NCBI GenBank assembly: GCA_051656645.1
Contig: JBOGCH010000013.1
Span: 1 to 64,000 of the forward strand
Reading direction: 5' to 3'
Source of the DNA: JBOGCH01 sp051656645
GTDB taxonomy: Bacteria; Bacteroidota; Bacteroidia; Bacteroidales; Marinifilaceae
DNA length: 64,000 nt
This document shows positions 24,391-33,210 of this stretch, in pieces. The notes beneath the pieces were generated by a model that worked only from the letters and a program-made list of their open reading frames with translations, had not been told where the DNA came from and made no database searches. The stretch's first letter is position 1. Each line of letters opens with the position of its first letter. The position numbers were made by a program, and so were the translations under genes.

Positions 24391-25545
24391 TTATGATGAA
24401 TGTTTAAACACCGTGTTATGTTTTCCTGAGAAATAACGGTAGATAGTGCGTTGCTGAGTTTTAGTTTCAATTCTTCGGGTATTATATATGTGTCTCATAA
24501 TAATGTCCGAATGTTGGTCCACCCAGTTTTTAAAGGTATGGGTAATATCGGTATTGTGAATAAAGTTATTTAATAGTGACAAGTTGAATGTATTTGCCTG
24601 TACACCAAAACCATAGGATTCAACCTCGTGTGCATTACATTGCTGCTCAATATGTGAGGGAACAACCATAAGTTTTTTACCTAAATATATTGCTTCGCAA
24701 ATAGATTCAAAGCCAGCAGTGCTTACATATGCTTCGGCATTGTTAAGGTGCTGAAGGAAGGTAATGTCGTTAATTCTGTGAAAATAGAGATTCTCTTGCG
24801 TGTTTACTACCTCTTTATTTTGTTTTCTGTCCCAAAATAAATGAACTTGTGTATTACTAAATTCTCTCTGCCAGGTTGTTATCTCCTCCGCATAGCCGTT
24901 ATTAACCATATATCCTAGGATGTAATTACCCTTAATGGGCTTTAAAGAGAATATTTTTTGGCGTAGTAATGGAGGAATAATCTCAATGCCATTATCACTG
25001 TCGGCAGAAAATGCTTTAAACGATAGTGCTAATTTTTTATCCGATCGTAATGCTGTACATTGAGTAAAAAGTTTTAGAAAAAACAATTCACTTCGGTTAG
25101 CATTAGGAAACTTATAATCCTTGTGTAAAAATAAATACTGATGTGCTATGGAAATAACCTTTGGGGTGGGATAAAATAGTGCGTTTGTAATGCCTGTAAG
25201 TAGTTCGTAGAAGTTAATAACAATGTCAATATCGTTGTTATTTATCTCATTATTAAGCAGTAAAATAGAGTTTGAGTAGTTAATAACTCTGCTTAGGTTA
25301 TAAATTACACTTTTAATGAGTGGTGCTTTTTTAGCTTTATCGGAAGGTAAAAAATTAGGACTGTCAAAGGGAATAACTGGACATTGAATTTGTTTTATAA
25401 AGAAATCCGGAATGCTACGACGTTTACTTTTTCCCACCATTACTTTAACCAACTCATGTCCTTCTTTACGTATTATATCGGCAAGTGATAGTGCTTGAGT
25501 TAAGTGTCCTCGCCCTTCGCCTTGTACAACAAATAAAAATCTCAT
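24391..25545 (-). CDS. MurG-like (GT28/GT-B) glycosyltransferase
   Basis: The protein is about 384 residues. The N-terminus MRFLFVVQGEGRGHLTQALS has the glycine-rich opening typical of GT-B enzymes acting on lipid-linked acceptors. The C-terminal half carries YVSTAGFESICEAIYLGKKLMVVPSHIEQQCNA, quoted by its key parts: the STAGFES donor-binding turn, then the P-x-x-x-EQ-x-NA nucleotide-sugar clamp. The acceptor is unknown; a lipid or surface glycan is likely. The ATG at 25545 overlaps the stop of the phosphoesterase gene (ATGA). The longer frame to 25596 overlaps that gene and is rejected. The pairing suggests a joint step in glycolipid synthesis. Confidence 0.85.
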   Translation of the reverse strand: MRFLFVVQGEGRGHLTQALSLADIIRKEGHELVKVMVGKSKRRSIPDFFIKQIQCPVIPFDSPNFLPSDKAKKAPLIKSVIYNLSRVINYSNSILLLNNEINNNDIDIVINFYELLTGITNALFYPTPKVISIAHQYLFLHKDYKFPNANRSELFFLKLFTQCTALRSDKKLALSFKAFSADSDNGIEIIPPLLRQKIFSLKPIKGNYILGYMVNNGYAEEITTWQREFSNTQVHLFWDRKQNKEVVNTQENLYFHRINDITFLQHLNNAEAYVSTAGFESICEAIYLGKKLMVVPSHIEQQCNAHEVESYGFGVQANTFNLSLLNNFIHNTDITHTFKNWVDQHSDIIMRHIYNTRRIETKTQQRTIYRYFSGKHNTVFKHSS

Positions 25546-26309
25546 ACTGCATGTGCATTTAATTGTTCGGACTCTTGGTAATGTATTATATCCCATTCGC
25601 CTGTATGGTATTGAACAGCTGCTGACATACTTTCAACCCAGTCTCCTGAGTTTATGTAGTGAATATCGCCATAAATTTTATTGGCAGGTTGGTGTATATG
25701 GCCACAAATAATGCCATCTACTCCTTTGGATTTGGCAACTTGCACAAGTGTAGTTTCAAAATCCGAGATGTAAGAAACGGCTTCTTTTACAACTCCTTTA
25801 ATCTTAGACGACAGAGAGTAATAACTTTTTCCTTGCTTTAATCGGTAATGATTGTACCATTTATTTATCCACAGTAGAAGTGAATAGCCCACATCGCCAA
25901 CCTTGGCTAGCCATCCGGCATTGGTGGTAATGGTATCAAAAATATCACCGTGAGTAACAAAGTATCTTTTTCCTCCTGTTTCAAGTGTAAAATCCTTTAC
26001 AATTTGAATATTGAAAAATTGAAAAGGCAATATTTTATCCATAAAATCATCGTGGTTGCCGCGTACATATATAATTTGTGTACCTTGATGTTCCATCATT
26101 TTCATGAGAACTTTAAACAAGTTGGTATGGGCAGTTTTCCAATGTTTTGTGGATCGTTGTAGCTGCCATCCATCAATAATATCGCCATTTAAAATAAGCC
26201 TATCACAATCTAAATGACTTAAAAATGAGGTTACCTCATTAATCTTAGAGTAACCGGATCCTAGATGAATATCCGATAAAACTACTGTTGCAAATTTTTG
26301 TCGCTTCAT
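25542..26309 (-). CDS. LpxH-like metallophosphoesterase
   Basis: The 255-residue calcineurin-type phosphoesterase has the full dinuclear metal motif series: VLSDIHLGSG, NGDIIDGWQ, YVRGNHDDFMD, FVTHGDIFD and GIICGHIHQPA. The order and spacing resemble the UDP-2,3-diacylglucosamine diphosphatase class. This gene may not be the lipid A enzyme itself, because Bacteroidota often carry several such proteins. It is translationally coupled to the downstream glycosyltransferase, which hints at a pathway that hydrolyses a nucleotide- or phospho-lipid intermediate. There is no signal peptide; membrane-peripheral location is likely. Confidence 0.85.
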   Translation of the reverse strand: MKRQKFATVVLSDIHLGSGYSKINEVTSFLSHLDCDRLILNGDIIDGWQLQRSTKHWKTAHTNLFKVLMKMMEHQGTQIIYVRGNHDDFMDKILPFQFFNIQIVKDFTLETGGKRYFVTHGDIFDTITTNAGWLAKVGDVGYSLLLWINKWYNHYRLKQGKSYYSLSSKIKGVVKEAVSYISDFETTLVQVAKSKGVDGIICGHIHQPANKIYGDIHYINSGDWVESMSAAVQYHTGEWDIIHYQESEQLNAHAV

Positions 26310-26450
26310 ATCATTCGCTTTAATACATCGAATTTATATTCCTTATGTTACTATACCATTAAAATGACTTTACATAATGGTTAAGTTTTTGATATTGAAA
26401 CTACTATATTAATAGGTACGTTAATTAAAAACACATCCATAATGCACTAT

Positions 26451-27863
26451 ATGAAACGGATATTACTTACGGGAGCAACAGGATATATTGGAAAACGTTT
26501 ATTGCCAGCCTTATTAGAAGCGGGATATACTGTTATTTGTACAGTAAGGGATAAGGTACGTTTTCACTATCCGGATATGACTAATATTGAGCTTGTTGAA
26601 GTTGATTTTCTAAAAAAGGAGACCCTTGTTAATATCCCTGTTAATATTGATTATGCCTTTTATTTAATGCACTCTATGGATTCCGTAGGTAATTTTCAGA
26701 CGCTAGAAGAAAGTGTTGCGCATAATTTTACCGAGGCTATGAGTAAAACTACAGTGGAACAGGTTATTTATCTGAGTGGAATGATAAATGAAAAGAACCT
26801 GTCTCCTCACTTAAAGTCCCGTAAGGAGGTAGAACATATACTGTCCGGAGGTACGTATCACTTAACAACTTTGCGTGCCGGCATCATTATAGGCTCCGGA
26901 GGTGCGTCATTTGAAATTATACGGGATTTGGTTGAAAAGCTTCCTTTTATGGTAGCTCCTAAATGGTTAAAAACAAAGTGTCAGCCCATAGCCATTAGGG
27001 ATTTAATAAAGATATTGACATTGGTAATTGCCGATAAATACAGTTTTGATAAGAATTTTGATATTGGTGGACCCGATATTCTTACCTACCGTGAAATGTT
27101 ACTTCAGTATGCTGAGGTTAGACATCTTAAACGTTATATTCTTACTGTTCCTGTAATGTCTCCACGTTTATCATCCTACTGGCTTTTTATTATAACGTCA
27201 GTCCCCTACCCACTTGCAAAGAATTTAGTGGACAGCATGAAAATTGATTTTATTGCAAGAGATAACTTGTTAATAAACCATTTAAATATTACTCCCATTC
27301 ATTACAAAGATGCAGTTAAATTGGCATTTGACAAGATTGAACAAAATGATGTTGTTTCTTCGTGGAGGGATAGTATTGTTGAGGGACGTATAGACCCGCG
27401 ATTAGAGAATTATATGGAAGTACCGGAGAATGGTTGTTTCAAGGATATTAAACAAATAGCAATAGGTAGCAGAGAAGATGTTATTAACCGTATATGGGCT
27501 ATAGGAGGTAATACGGGATGGTACTATGCAAACTCCCTTTGGAAATTTAGAGGTATTATTGATCGTGTAGTAGGTGGTGTTGGATTACGCCGCTCTCGAA
27601 CAAACATAACGAGTATAAACAGCGGCGATGTTGTGGATTTTTGGCGAGTAATTATTGCCAATAAAGACCAAGGGCACCTACTACTGTATGCGGAAATGAA
27701 ACTTCCCGGCGAGGCATGGCTTGAGTTTAAAATAACGGATAACCTACTTATACAAACAGCAACATTCCGTCCTCACGGTTTATCGGGAAGATTGTATTGG
27801 TACGCAATGTTACCTTTTCATGCTTTTTTATTTAGGGGAATGATAAAAAGGATTGGCAAATAA
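26451..27863 (+). CDS. NAD(P)-binding SDR protein with C-terminal DUF2867 domain
   Basis: The 470-residue protein begins with an atypical SDR Rossmann motif, LLTGATGYIGKRLLPALLEAG (GxTGxxG), within a domain of about 300 residues resembling NAD-dependent epimerases. The catalytic Tyr/Lys pair is not evident (YLSG and SRKE at the expected site), as usual for atypical SDRs that bind rather than reduce. The C-terminal part (about 330-470) matches the DUF2867 type, with GGNTGWYYANSLWKFRG and LPGEAWLEF. The ATG at 26451 begins the family-like sequence; 26442 is three codons earlier. The stop directly abuts the stop of the convergent RND gene. Confidence 0.87.
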   Translation: MKRILLTGATGYIGKRLLPALLEAGYTVICTVRDKVRFHYPDMTNIELVEVDFLKKETLVNIPVNIDYAFYLMHSMDSVGNFQTLEESVAHNFTEAMSKTTVEQVIYLSGMINEKNLSPHLKSRKEVEHILSGGTYHLTTLRAGIIIGSGGASFEIIRDLVEKLPFMVAPKWLKTKCQPIAIRDLIKILTLVIADKYSFDKNFDIGGPDILTYREMLLQYAEVRHLKRYILTVPVMSPRLSSYWLFIITSVPYPLAKNLVDSMKIDFIARDNLLINHLNITPIHYKDAVKLAFDKIEQNDVVSSWRDSIVEGRIDPRLENYMEVPENGCFKDIKQIAIGSREDVINRIWAIGGNTGWYYANSLWKFRGIIDRVVGGVGLRRSRTNITSINSGDVVDFWRVIIANKDQGHLLLYAEMKLPGEAWLEFKITDNLLIQTATFRPHGLSGRLYWYAMLPFHAFLFRGMIKRIGK

Positions 27864-30257
27864 CTACTCTTCGCCTACCTCTTGTACCTGAAGTTTTTCA
27901 AGTTCAATATCCTCTTCCTCGTCGTAAATTTGTAGCAATGGTTCTTTGAATGACTCATTAGTAATCATACGCTCTAGTGTTAACAATAAAGATGGTAGGA
28001 TTACTAAATTTGAAATCATTGCTGCTAATAATGTTATGGATACTAACAGTCCTAATGCGAATGTTCCGCCAAAGTTTGAAAGACAGAAAATACCAAAACC
28101 GAAGAATAGGATGATTGAAGTATAAATCATACTTTGTCCGGCATCACGTAGTGCCATTACAACGGATTTATGAATATCCCATTGTGTTATTTGTAGTTCC
28201 TGACGATATTTGGCTAAATAGTGTATTGTGTCATCGACAGAAATACCAAAGGCTATACTGAATACTAAAATGGTTGATGCCTTGATAGGTATGCCAAAAT
28301 AGCCCATAATAGCTGCAGTGATTATTAAAGGAATAATGTTAGGAATTAGTGCAACTAATACCATACGTTTGCTTTTAAACATCCATGACATAAAAGCTGC
28401 AATAAGTACAACAGCTAGAGCTAACGATGTGAACAGATTTTTAATAAGGTATTGATTTCCTTTAAAGAAAATGATACTGGATCCTGTTACTTTTACATCA
28501 TATTTATCGGATGGAAATATACTATCTGCTTTGGCAATTAGCTCTTGTTCCTTTTGTTCCATACGTTTGGTACCAATATCTTTAATTCGGAAACTTAAAC
28601 GTGCACGTTGCGCAGTTGAGTCTACGAAAGAGTTTATTTGTCCTCCCATTCCCTCTTTAGAGGAGGCAATGTATCGCATAATAAAATTGCGTGTCATACT
28701 GTTTGGTAAAGCATAATAGCGTGCATTACCATTGTAATAGGCTTGATTAGCAAACTTAGCAGCTTCAACGATAGAGAGAGGACGAGAAATGTCCGGATCG
28801 GCCTCAAAAGCATTGCTTAATGCTTCTAATTTCTCCAAATTTCGTAAATTATAAACTTGTTGTTGTTTACCAAAATCTACACTTACCTCAAGAGGCATTA
28901 AACCATCAAAGTTATCCTCATAGAACTGTAAATCCTGACGTATTGGATCGGTTTCTTTTAAATCGTCTACCATGTAACCGGTAGTTTTCATCATTGAAAT
29001 ACCAACAACGCCAACAGCAATAACGGCCAATGTAACAATGTATACTTTATTTCTGTGGTAAACTACGGTATTTATAAGTCTGTTTATAAAGTTGTTTACA
29101 AGGGTATTTTCAAGATGCTTAGTGTGCTTATCGGCCGGTACAGGTAAAAAGCTAAATACTGCAGGTATTAGGATTAAGCAAATAATAAATACGGTGACTA
29201 TGCTTATAAATGCAATCATCCCAAAATCCTTTAATATTTGGCTAGAGGTAACTATAAAAGTGGCAAATCCCGATGCTGTAGTCAAATTTGAAAGGAAAGT
29301 TGCATTTCCAATTTTCTGTACCATACGTTGCAGAGCCTTTATTTTATTTCCGTGGCGTACGTATTCACTATGGTATTTATTTACCATAAACACACAGTTA
29401 GGAATACCAATTACAATTAATAAAGGTGGTAACATTGCTGTTAAGAGGGTTATTTTAAAGCCTAAAATAGCCATAAAACCCATTGACCATATAACACTGA
29501 TGGCAATAATTGCTACTGAAAAACCAACAATACGCCACGAGCGGAAAAACATGTATAAAATCAACGCAGTTATTAATAGTGAAAGTACAATGAACATGTA
29601 CATCTCTTTTTTTATACTTTCAGCATTAACTACTCTAATGTAAGGCAAACCGGAATAGTGCATTTTAAGATCATGTTTCTCTGCAAATGCATCGGTTAAG
29701 GCTGTTACCTCTTTTACAAGTCGAACTCTGTCTGGCGATGCCATAACATCGGCGCTTACGGTTACCAACATGTTAAAGGTATTACTCTCCTTATTTATCA
29801 AAGTACCATTGTAGAAAGGCAAATTCTCAGCAATATTAGCTAAGGAATCAAGCTGTTGTGTATTATCAATTCTATGTGGAAAAATGGGTAATACTTCAAA
29901 TTTTTTATCTTCGGTATTCTTTTGCAAATTAAATGTATGCGCTATTGATACCAGCGCCTCTATGCCATGAACGGACTTAATAGAATCTCCAAGCGCTATC
30001 CAATCATTTACTTTATTCAACGTATAGAAATTGCTATCCTGAATAGCAAAAACCATAACGTTCCCCTCTTGGCCAAAACGTTCAAGGAAATCTGTATACT
30101 CAAGGTAGGATTTATCCTTTGCCGGCAGCAAATTAGCATATTCATAGGACATCTCAATACGTCCTAGTTGAGAGGCCATTAATCCCGTACAAATTAATAC
30201 ACCTACAATAAAAGCCACACGATAGCGCAAAATAGCACCTGCAATCTTAATCCACAT
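27864..30257 (-). CDS. MMPL/HpnN-type RND family transporter
   Basis: The 797-residue protein has twelve predicted membrane helices in two RND repeats, each with one helix, a large periplasmic loop, then five helices. Typical blocks are YANLLPAKDKSYLEY after the first helix, PPLLIVIGIPNCVFMVNKYH, SNLTTASGFATFIVTSS and, in repeat two, AFGISVDDTIHYLAKYRQE with the proton-relay Asp pair. The C-terminal tail is very acidic. It resembles exporters of lipids and hopanoids (MMPL class) more than tripartite drug pumps, and no adaptor or TolC gene is beside it. Substrate unknown. It is convergent with and directly touching the SDR gene. Confidence 0.88.
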   Translation of the reverse strand: MWIKIAGAILRYRVAFIVGVLICTGLMASQLGRIEMSYEYANLLPAKDKSYLEYTDFLERFGQEGNVMVFAIQDSNFYTLNKVNDWIALGDSIKSVHGIEALVSIAHTFNLQKNTEDKKFEVLPIFPHRIDNTQQLDSLANIAENLPFYNGTLINKESNTFNMLVTVSADVMASPDRVRLVKEVTALTDAFAEKHDLKMHYSGLPYIRVVNAESIKKEMYMFIVLSLLITALILYMFFRSWRIVGFSVAIIAISVIWSMGFMAILGFKITLLTAMLPPLLIVIGIPNCVFMVNKYHSEYVRHGNKIKALQRMVQKIGNATFLSNLTTASGFATFIVTSSQILKDFGMIAFISIVTVFIICLILIPAVFSFLPVPADKHTKHLENTLVNNFINRLINTVVYHRNKVYIVTLAVIAVGVVGISMMKTTGYMVDDLKETDPIRQDLQFYEDNFDGLMPLEVSVDFGKQQQVYNLRNLEKLEALSNAFEADPDISRPLSIVEAAKFANQAYYNGNARYYALPNSMTRNFIMRYIASSKEGMGGQINSFVDSTAQRARLSFRIKDIGTKRMEQKEQELIAKADSIFPSDKYDVKVTGSSIIFFKGNQYLIKNLFTSLALAVVLIAAFMSWMFKSKRMVLVALIPNIIPLIITAAIMGYFGIPIKASTILVFSIAFGISVDDTIHYLAKYRQELQITQWDIHKSVVMALRDAGQSMIYTSIILFFGFGIFCLSNFGGTFALGLLVSITLLAAMISNLVILPSLLLTLERMITNESFKEPLLQIYDEEEDIELEKLQVQEVGEE

Positions 30258-30454
30258 TTCTCTAAACGGTTATTCTATTTGAAAATCAAATTATTACTCA
30301 AGCTTTTACAGCGAAGAATAAACACAAATGTAACAAGATTAGACGAAACCTCTAAACAGAAACCTCTTTTTCTATTTTTTTTGGAACTATAATCTTTTTC
30401 TTTTACATTTGCTTAGCGTTTGGTGGTTAAGCAAAAAGCACGCCAAATTGGTAT

Positions 30455-30526
30455 GGTTGCGTAGTTCAAGGGATAGAATGAAAGTTTCCTAAACTTTAGA
30501 TTCGGGTTCGAATCCCGGCGCGACTA
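30455..30526 (+). tRNA. tRNA-Arg (anticodon CCT)
   Basis: Acceptor GGTTGCG pairs with CGCGACT (two G-T pairs). Anticodon stem AAAGT/ACTTT encloses TTCCTAA, giving anticodon CCT. T-stem TCGGG/CCCGG encloses TTCGAAT. CCA is not encoded. It reads the AGG arginine codon. Confidence 0.93.
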
Positions 30527-30527
30527 C

Positions 30528-30561
30528 AAAAAAAAGGGTTCCAATAGGAACCCTTTTTTTT
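30528..30561 (+). terminator. Intrinsic terminator after tRNA-Arg(CCT)
   Basis: GGGTTCC (30536-30542) pairs with GGAACCC (30547-30553), flanked by an A-run before and a run of eight T after. It ends the single-tRNA transcript. Confidence 0.95.
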
Positions 30562-30963
30562 GTATCTGATATATTATCTTTTTGTATTTAAATATGTAAT
30601 ATAGTTAAAATACATGTATTGCTAATGATAAATACGTCAATATTTAAATATTTCAAGGTGTAATATCGTATAAATACACGAATTAGCACCATATTATGGT
30701 ATATATATTGTAAAAATATATATTTTTGTAATAGAGTTAGAGACTCGCTAGTCTTTGGATATTATCCCCTTATATTGGCACTATTTTTGTAATAATATTT
30801 CTATCAATTATAGATGCTTTACGTAATATCTAGAAGATGTTTTTTTAACAAATTAAGATATTCCCACACCCCTCTACCGTGGGAAAATAGAAATCTCATA
30901 ATCTATACCGCACAATGCTTCCTTTTGATAGAAGGAAGCATTGTCATTTTATATAAGTTTAGC
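30562..30963. other. AT-rich gap between tRNA-Arg and pncB
   Basis: No gene is supported. Two hairpins are visible: TTCCCAC/GTGGGAA (30861-30885) and AATGCTTCCTT/AAGGAAGCATT (30914-30942 region). The latter lies just after the leftward pncB stop and may act as its terminator or RNA stabiliser, though it lacks a T-run on the minus strand. Confidence 0.5.
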
Positions 30964-32169
30964 TTATCGGACAAGGTTAAGCGCTTCCATAAAACGCTTA
31001 ATTACTTCAGGTTTTCCGGTATGTTTCCCGTCGTCCTCACTAATTTTACACGTATCGTTGTAAAAAGTCCATGATTCGGTAATTTTTACGGCAATTAATT
31101 TAATTACCATATTCATTGGTTTAATGTGATCAAAATCGTTGGTGAAGTGAGTACCAATCCCAAAGGACGGTTGGCAGTATTGCGATGCATATTCGTTTAT
31201 TTCAATAGCGCTATCTGTGTCTAAAGCATTACTAAATACAATTTGTTTGGTTTTAGGATCTATGCCTAGTGATGTGTACTTTGCTGCAATCTTCTGAATT
31301 TGTTCATGGTTATCGCCGCTATCAACCCGTAGACCCTTAAATAGATTGGCAAAATCCTCCGAAAAGTTTAAATTAAATATTTCCCACCCGAAACTATCAT
31401 ATAAATAGGTTCCAAGGGCGCCGCGAAATGTGTTGCGCCACGAGTTCATTGCTATATGGTTTGCCATTTGCGGACCGTACATGCCTCCAATGGCGCAAAT
31501 AAACTCATGTGCCATAGTTCCTACCGGAATTAAATTGTACTTCATTGCCAAATAAACGTTACTTGTTCCTACAAACTTTCCTTTCCACTGTTGGGAAGCG
31601 TAGCAATCCTTCATAGCTTTAACCACAACCTCTTCTGTTTGTAAGGATGCTCTACGACGAGTTCCAAAGTCACTGTAAACACATCCGGCCTCGAGTAAAC
31701 GCTGAGCTTTATTATAGGATTTATTGTAGTAGTCCTCATAATTAAATGCTTCGGCATCGCCACTCATCATATAAAATAGTTCGGAAATAATGGCTAGTAC
31801 TTTTACTTCTAGTAAAATAGTGTCAGCCCAACTACCTTCAAACTCAACGGCTAAGTGTCCTTCGTTATCTTGACGTACGGTTACCCATTCGCGCTTGTAT
31901 CTGAATCCTTTTAAATATGTATAAAACCATGTTGGAATATAGCTGCATTTACGTTTCATAAATGCAATTTCCTCGTCGGTAATAACCACGTTTTCCAGCA
32001 TAATGATCTGTTCCATCAGCTGTTTGTCAAAGCCGACAGGATAAACTGTGTTGTTCCTATCCGTAAAGGAATACTTCACTTGTGCGCGTGGAAAATTATC
32101 AATTACGGCACAACACATTGTAAATTTGTACAGATCATCGTCTGTAAAATGGGTTATAATTTGTCTCAT
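30964..32169 (-). CDS. pncB: Nicotinate phosphoribosyltransferase
   Basis: The 401-residue enzyme makes nicotinate mononucleotide from nicotinate and PRPP in the Preiss-Handler route to NAD. Landmarks are the N-terminal TDDDLYKFTMCCAVIDNFP, the phosphoribosyl-binding SDFGTRRRAS, and LIPVGTMAHEFI with the histidine that is phosphorylated in this family. LRVDSGDNHEQI and FGIGTHFTND lie further on. It overlaps pncA upstream by ATGA, so the two steps nicotinamide to nicotinate to NaMN are encoded in order as an operon. Confidence 0.96.
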   Translation of the reverse strand: MRQIITHFTDDDLYKFTMCCAVIDNFPRAQVKYSFTDRNNTVYPVGFDKQLMEQIIMLENVVITDEEIAFMKRKCSYIPTWFYTYLKGFRYKREWVTVRQDNEGHLAVEFEGSWADTILLEVKVLAIISELFYMMSGDAEAFNYEDYYNKSYNKAQRLLEAGCVYSDFGTRRRASLQTEEVVVKAMKDCYASQQWKGKFVGTSNVYLAMKYNLIPVGTMAHEFICAIGGMYGPQMANHIAMNSWRNTFRGALGTYLYDSFGWEIFNLNFSEDFANLFKGLRVDSGDNHEQIQKIAAKYTSLGIDPKTKQIVFSNALDTDSAIEINEYASQYCQPSFGIGTHFTNDFDHIKPMNMVIKLIAVKITESWTFYNDTCKISEDDGKHTGKPEVIKRFMEALNLVR

Positions 32170-32720
32170 TTCAATTCTTTGTTAATAAACTCATTCAATG
32201 CCACTCCGTTATCTAACGAAGGGGAATACTCTTTCAGTACATTGAACATGTCACGTCCAAAAAGTTCGATACCGTCCTTTAACGTATCGAGTACGCAAAT
32301 ATCTCCCGCTATACCACAAACGTCAATTTTGTCTATATTGTTTGTTTTTATAATCTCTTTTAGACGCATGGTTGACAATTGGTTTTTGAAGATAGAATAC
32401 TCTTCGGCACTATGGATATCACCTTTGCGTAGCACTTCAAACTTATCTGGATTGCTTTTAAGAGCCTTTAATAAATGTGGCCATATCTCTGCTCCTTGGG
32501 TATGTTGTTGACAATGAATGGGCCATTGGCCGTTGTTTACGGAAAAGGAACAATGGTTGGCTGGATGCCAATCATTTGTAATTACCTTATATACATACTC
32601 ATCACCATGTGTTGTGACATAGTCTGCAAGTTTGTCCATTGCCACCGCTGCATCCGGTACAGGTAAACTGCCGTTGATAAAATCCACTTGAGGGTCAATT
32701 ATTAACAGTAACTTATTCAT
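32166..32720 (-). CDS. pncA: Nicotinamidase (isochorismatase-like)
   Basis: This 184-residue cysteine hydrolase converts nicotinamide to nicotinate. The catalytic triad is visible: Asp in LLIIDPQVDFING, Lys in VLRKGDIHSAEEYS, and Cys in CGIAGDICVLDTLKDG. The metal-binding segment appears as TNDWHPANHCSF. The length is slightly short of the 200-215 residues common in the family but no motif is missing. It leads the pncA-pncB salvage pair. The 490-nt gap upstream, shared with carA, contains the large repeat hairpin F. Confidence 0.94.
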   Translation of the reverse strand: MNKLLLIIDPQVDFINGSLPVPDAAVAMDKLADYVTTHGDEYVYKVITNDWHPANHCSFSVNNGQWPIHCQQHTQGAEIWPHLLKALKSNPDKFEVLRKGDIHSAEEYSIFKNQLSTMRLKEIIKTNNIDKIDVCGIAGDICVLDTLKDGIELFGRDMFNVLKEYSPSLDNGVALNEFINKELK

Positions 32721-32869
32721 GTTCTTTAAGAATGGTTTTGTGCAAATGTAACCGTAAATATTATTTTTCTAAGTTCATTAAATTTCTTTTATAAAATATT
32801 ATGAAAGTCAAACGGTACAGGATTATGCAATAGTGATTTCTTTTAATAGAAACGCTTCTTCTTTTACCC

Positions 32870-33050
32870 CTCGCTCTGGTTGCCCTCTCCTCTCCCTCTG
32901 GTTGTTCTCTGTCAAGTTCGCATTAAGTTCGTATCAACTTCGTGTTATGTTCGTGTCTATAGACTCGAAGTTAATACGGACTTGATACGGAGTTAATGCC
33001 TATTTGATAGCGTGCAACTAGAGGGAGAGCAGGGAGCAACCAGAGCGAGG
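32870..33050. repeat. 180-nt imperfect hairpin built of 11-nt repeats (element F)
   Basis: The outer arm carries CTCTGGTTG-like units starting at 32874, 32885, 32896 and 32907. The inner left arm carries AAGTTCG-like units at 32914, 32925, 32936 and 32947. The right arm keeps the register, with units at 32966, 32977, 32988, 32999, 33010, 33021, 33032 and 33043. Every step is exactly 11 nt. Left and right arms pair over about 85 nt with scattered mismatches, and the apex TCTATAGA is a small palindrome. It lies between the divergent pncA and carA genes and has no T-run or coding frame. Confidence 0.85.
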
Positions 33051-33158
33051 ATAGGTATAGGTTATATTTTTTACAAAAGTCGGTTTATGTTTAGAACTTT
33101 TATTGTTAAAAGTATATAATACATCTTTGCTAATATGGTGTATGTTTAGAAAAATAAT

Positions 33159-33166
33159 TAACTTTG
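33159..33166 (+). promoter_or_regulatory. -7 box of the carAB promoter
   Basis: TAACTTTG matches TAnnTTTG and lies 44 nt before the carA ATG. The -33 element is not obvious. Confidence 0.55.
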
Positions 33167-33210
33167 TCCCAATTTGGACATAAGCGAAAATTAGTACATA
33201 AATAACAGAT

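Noticed and set aside
29092..29643. 183-codon frame antisense to the MMPL-type RND gene
   Set aside because: Shadow of a long membrane-protein gene; no independent start context or domain.
32870..33050. CRISPR array for the repeated element
   Set aside because: Units are 11 nt and directly contiguous, with no spacers, and the halves are mirror images. This is not CRISPR-like.
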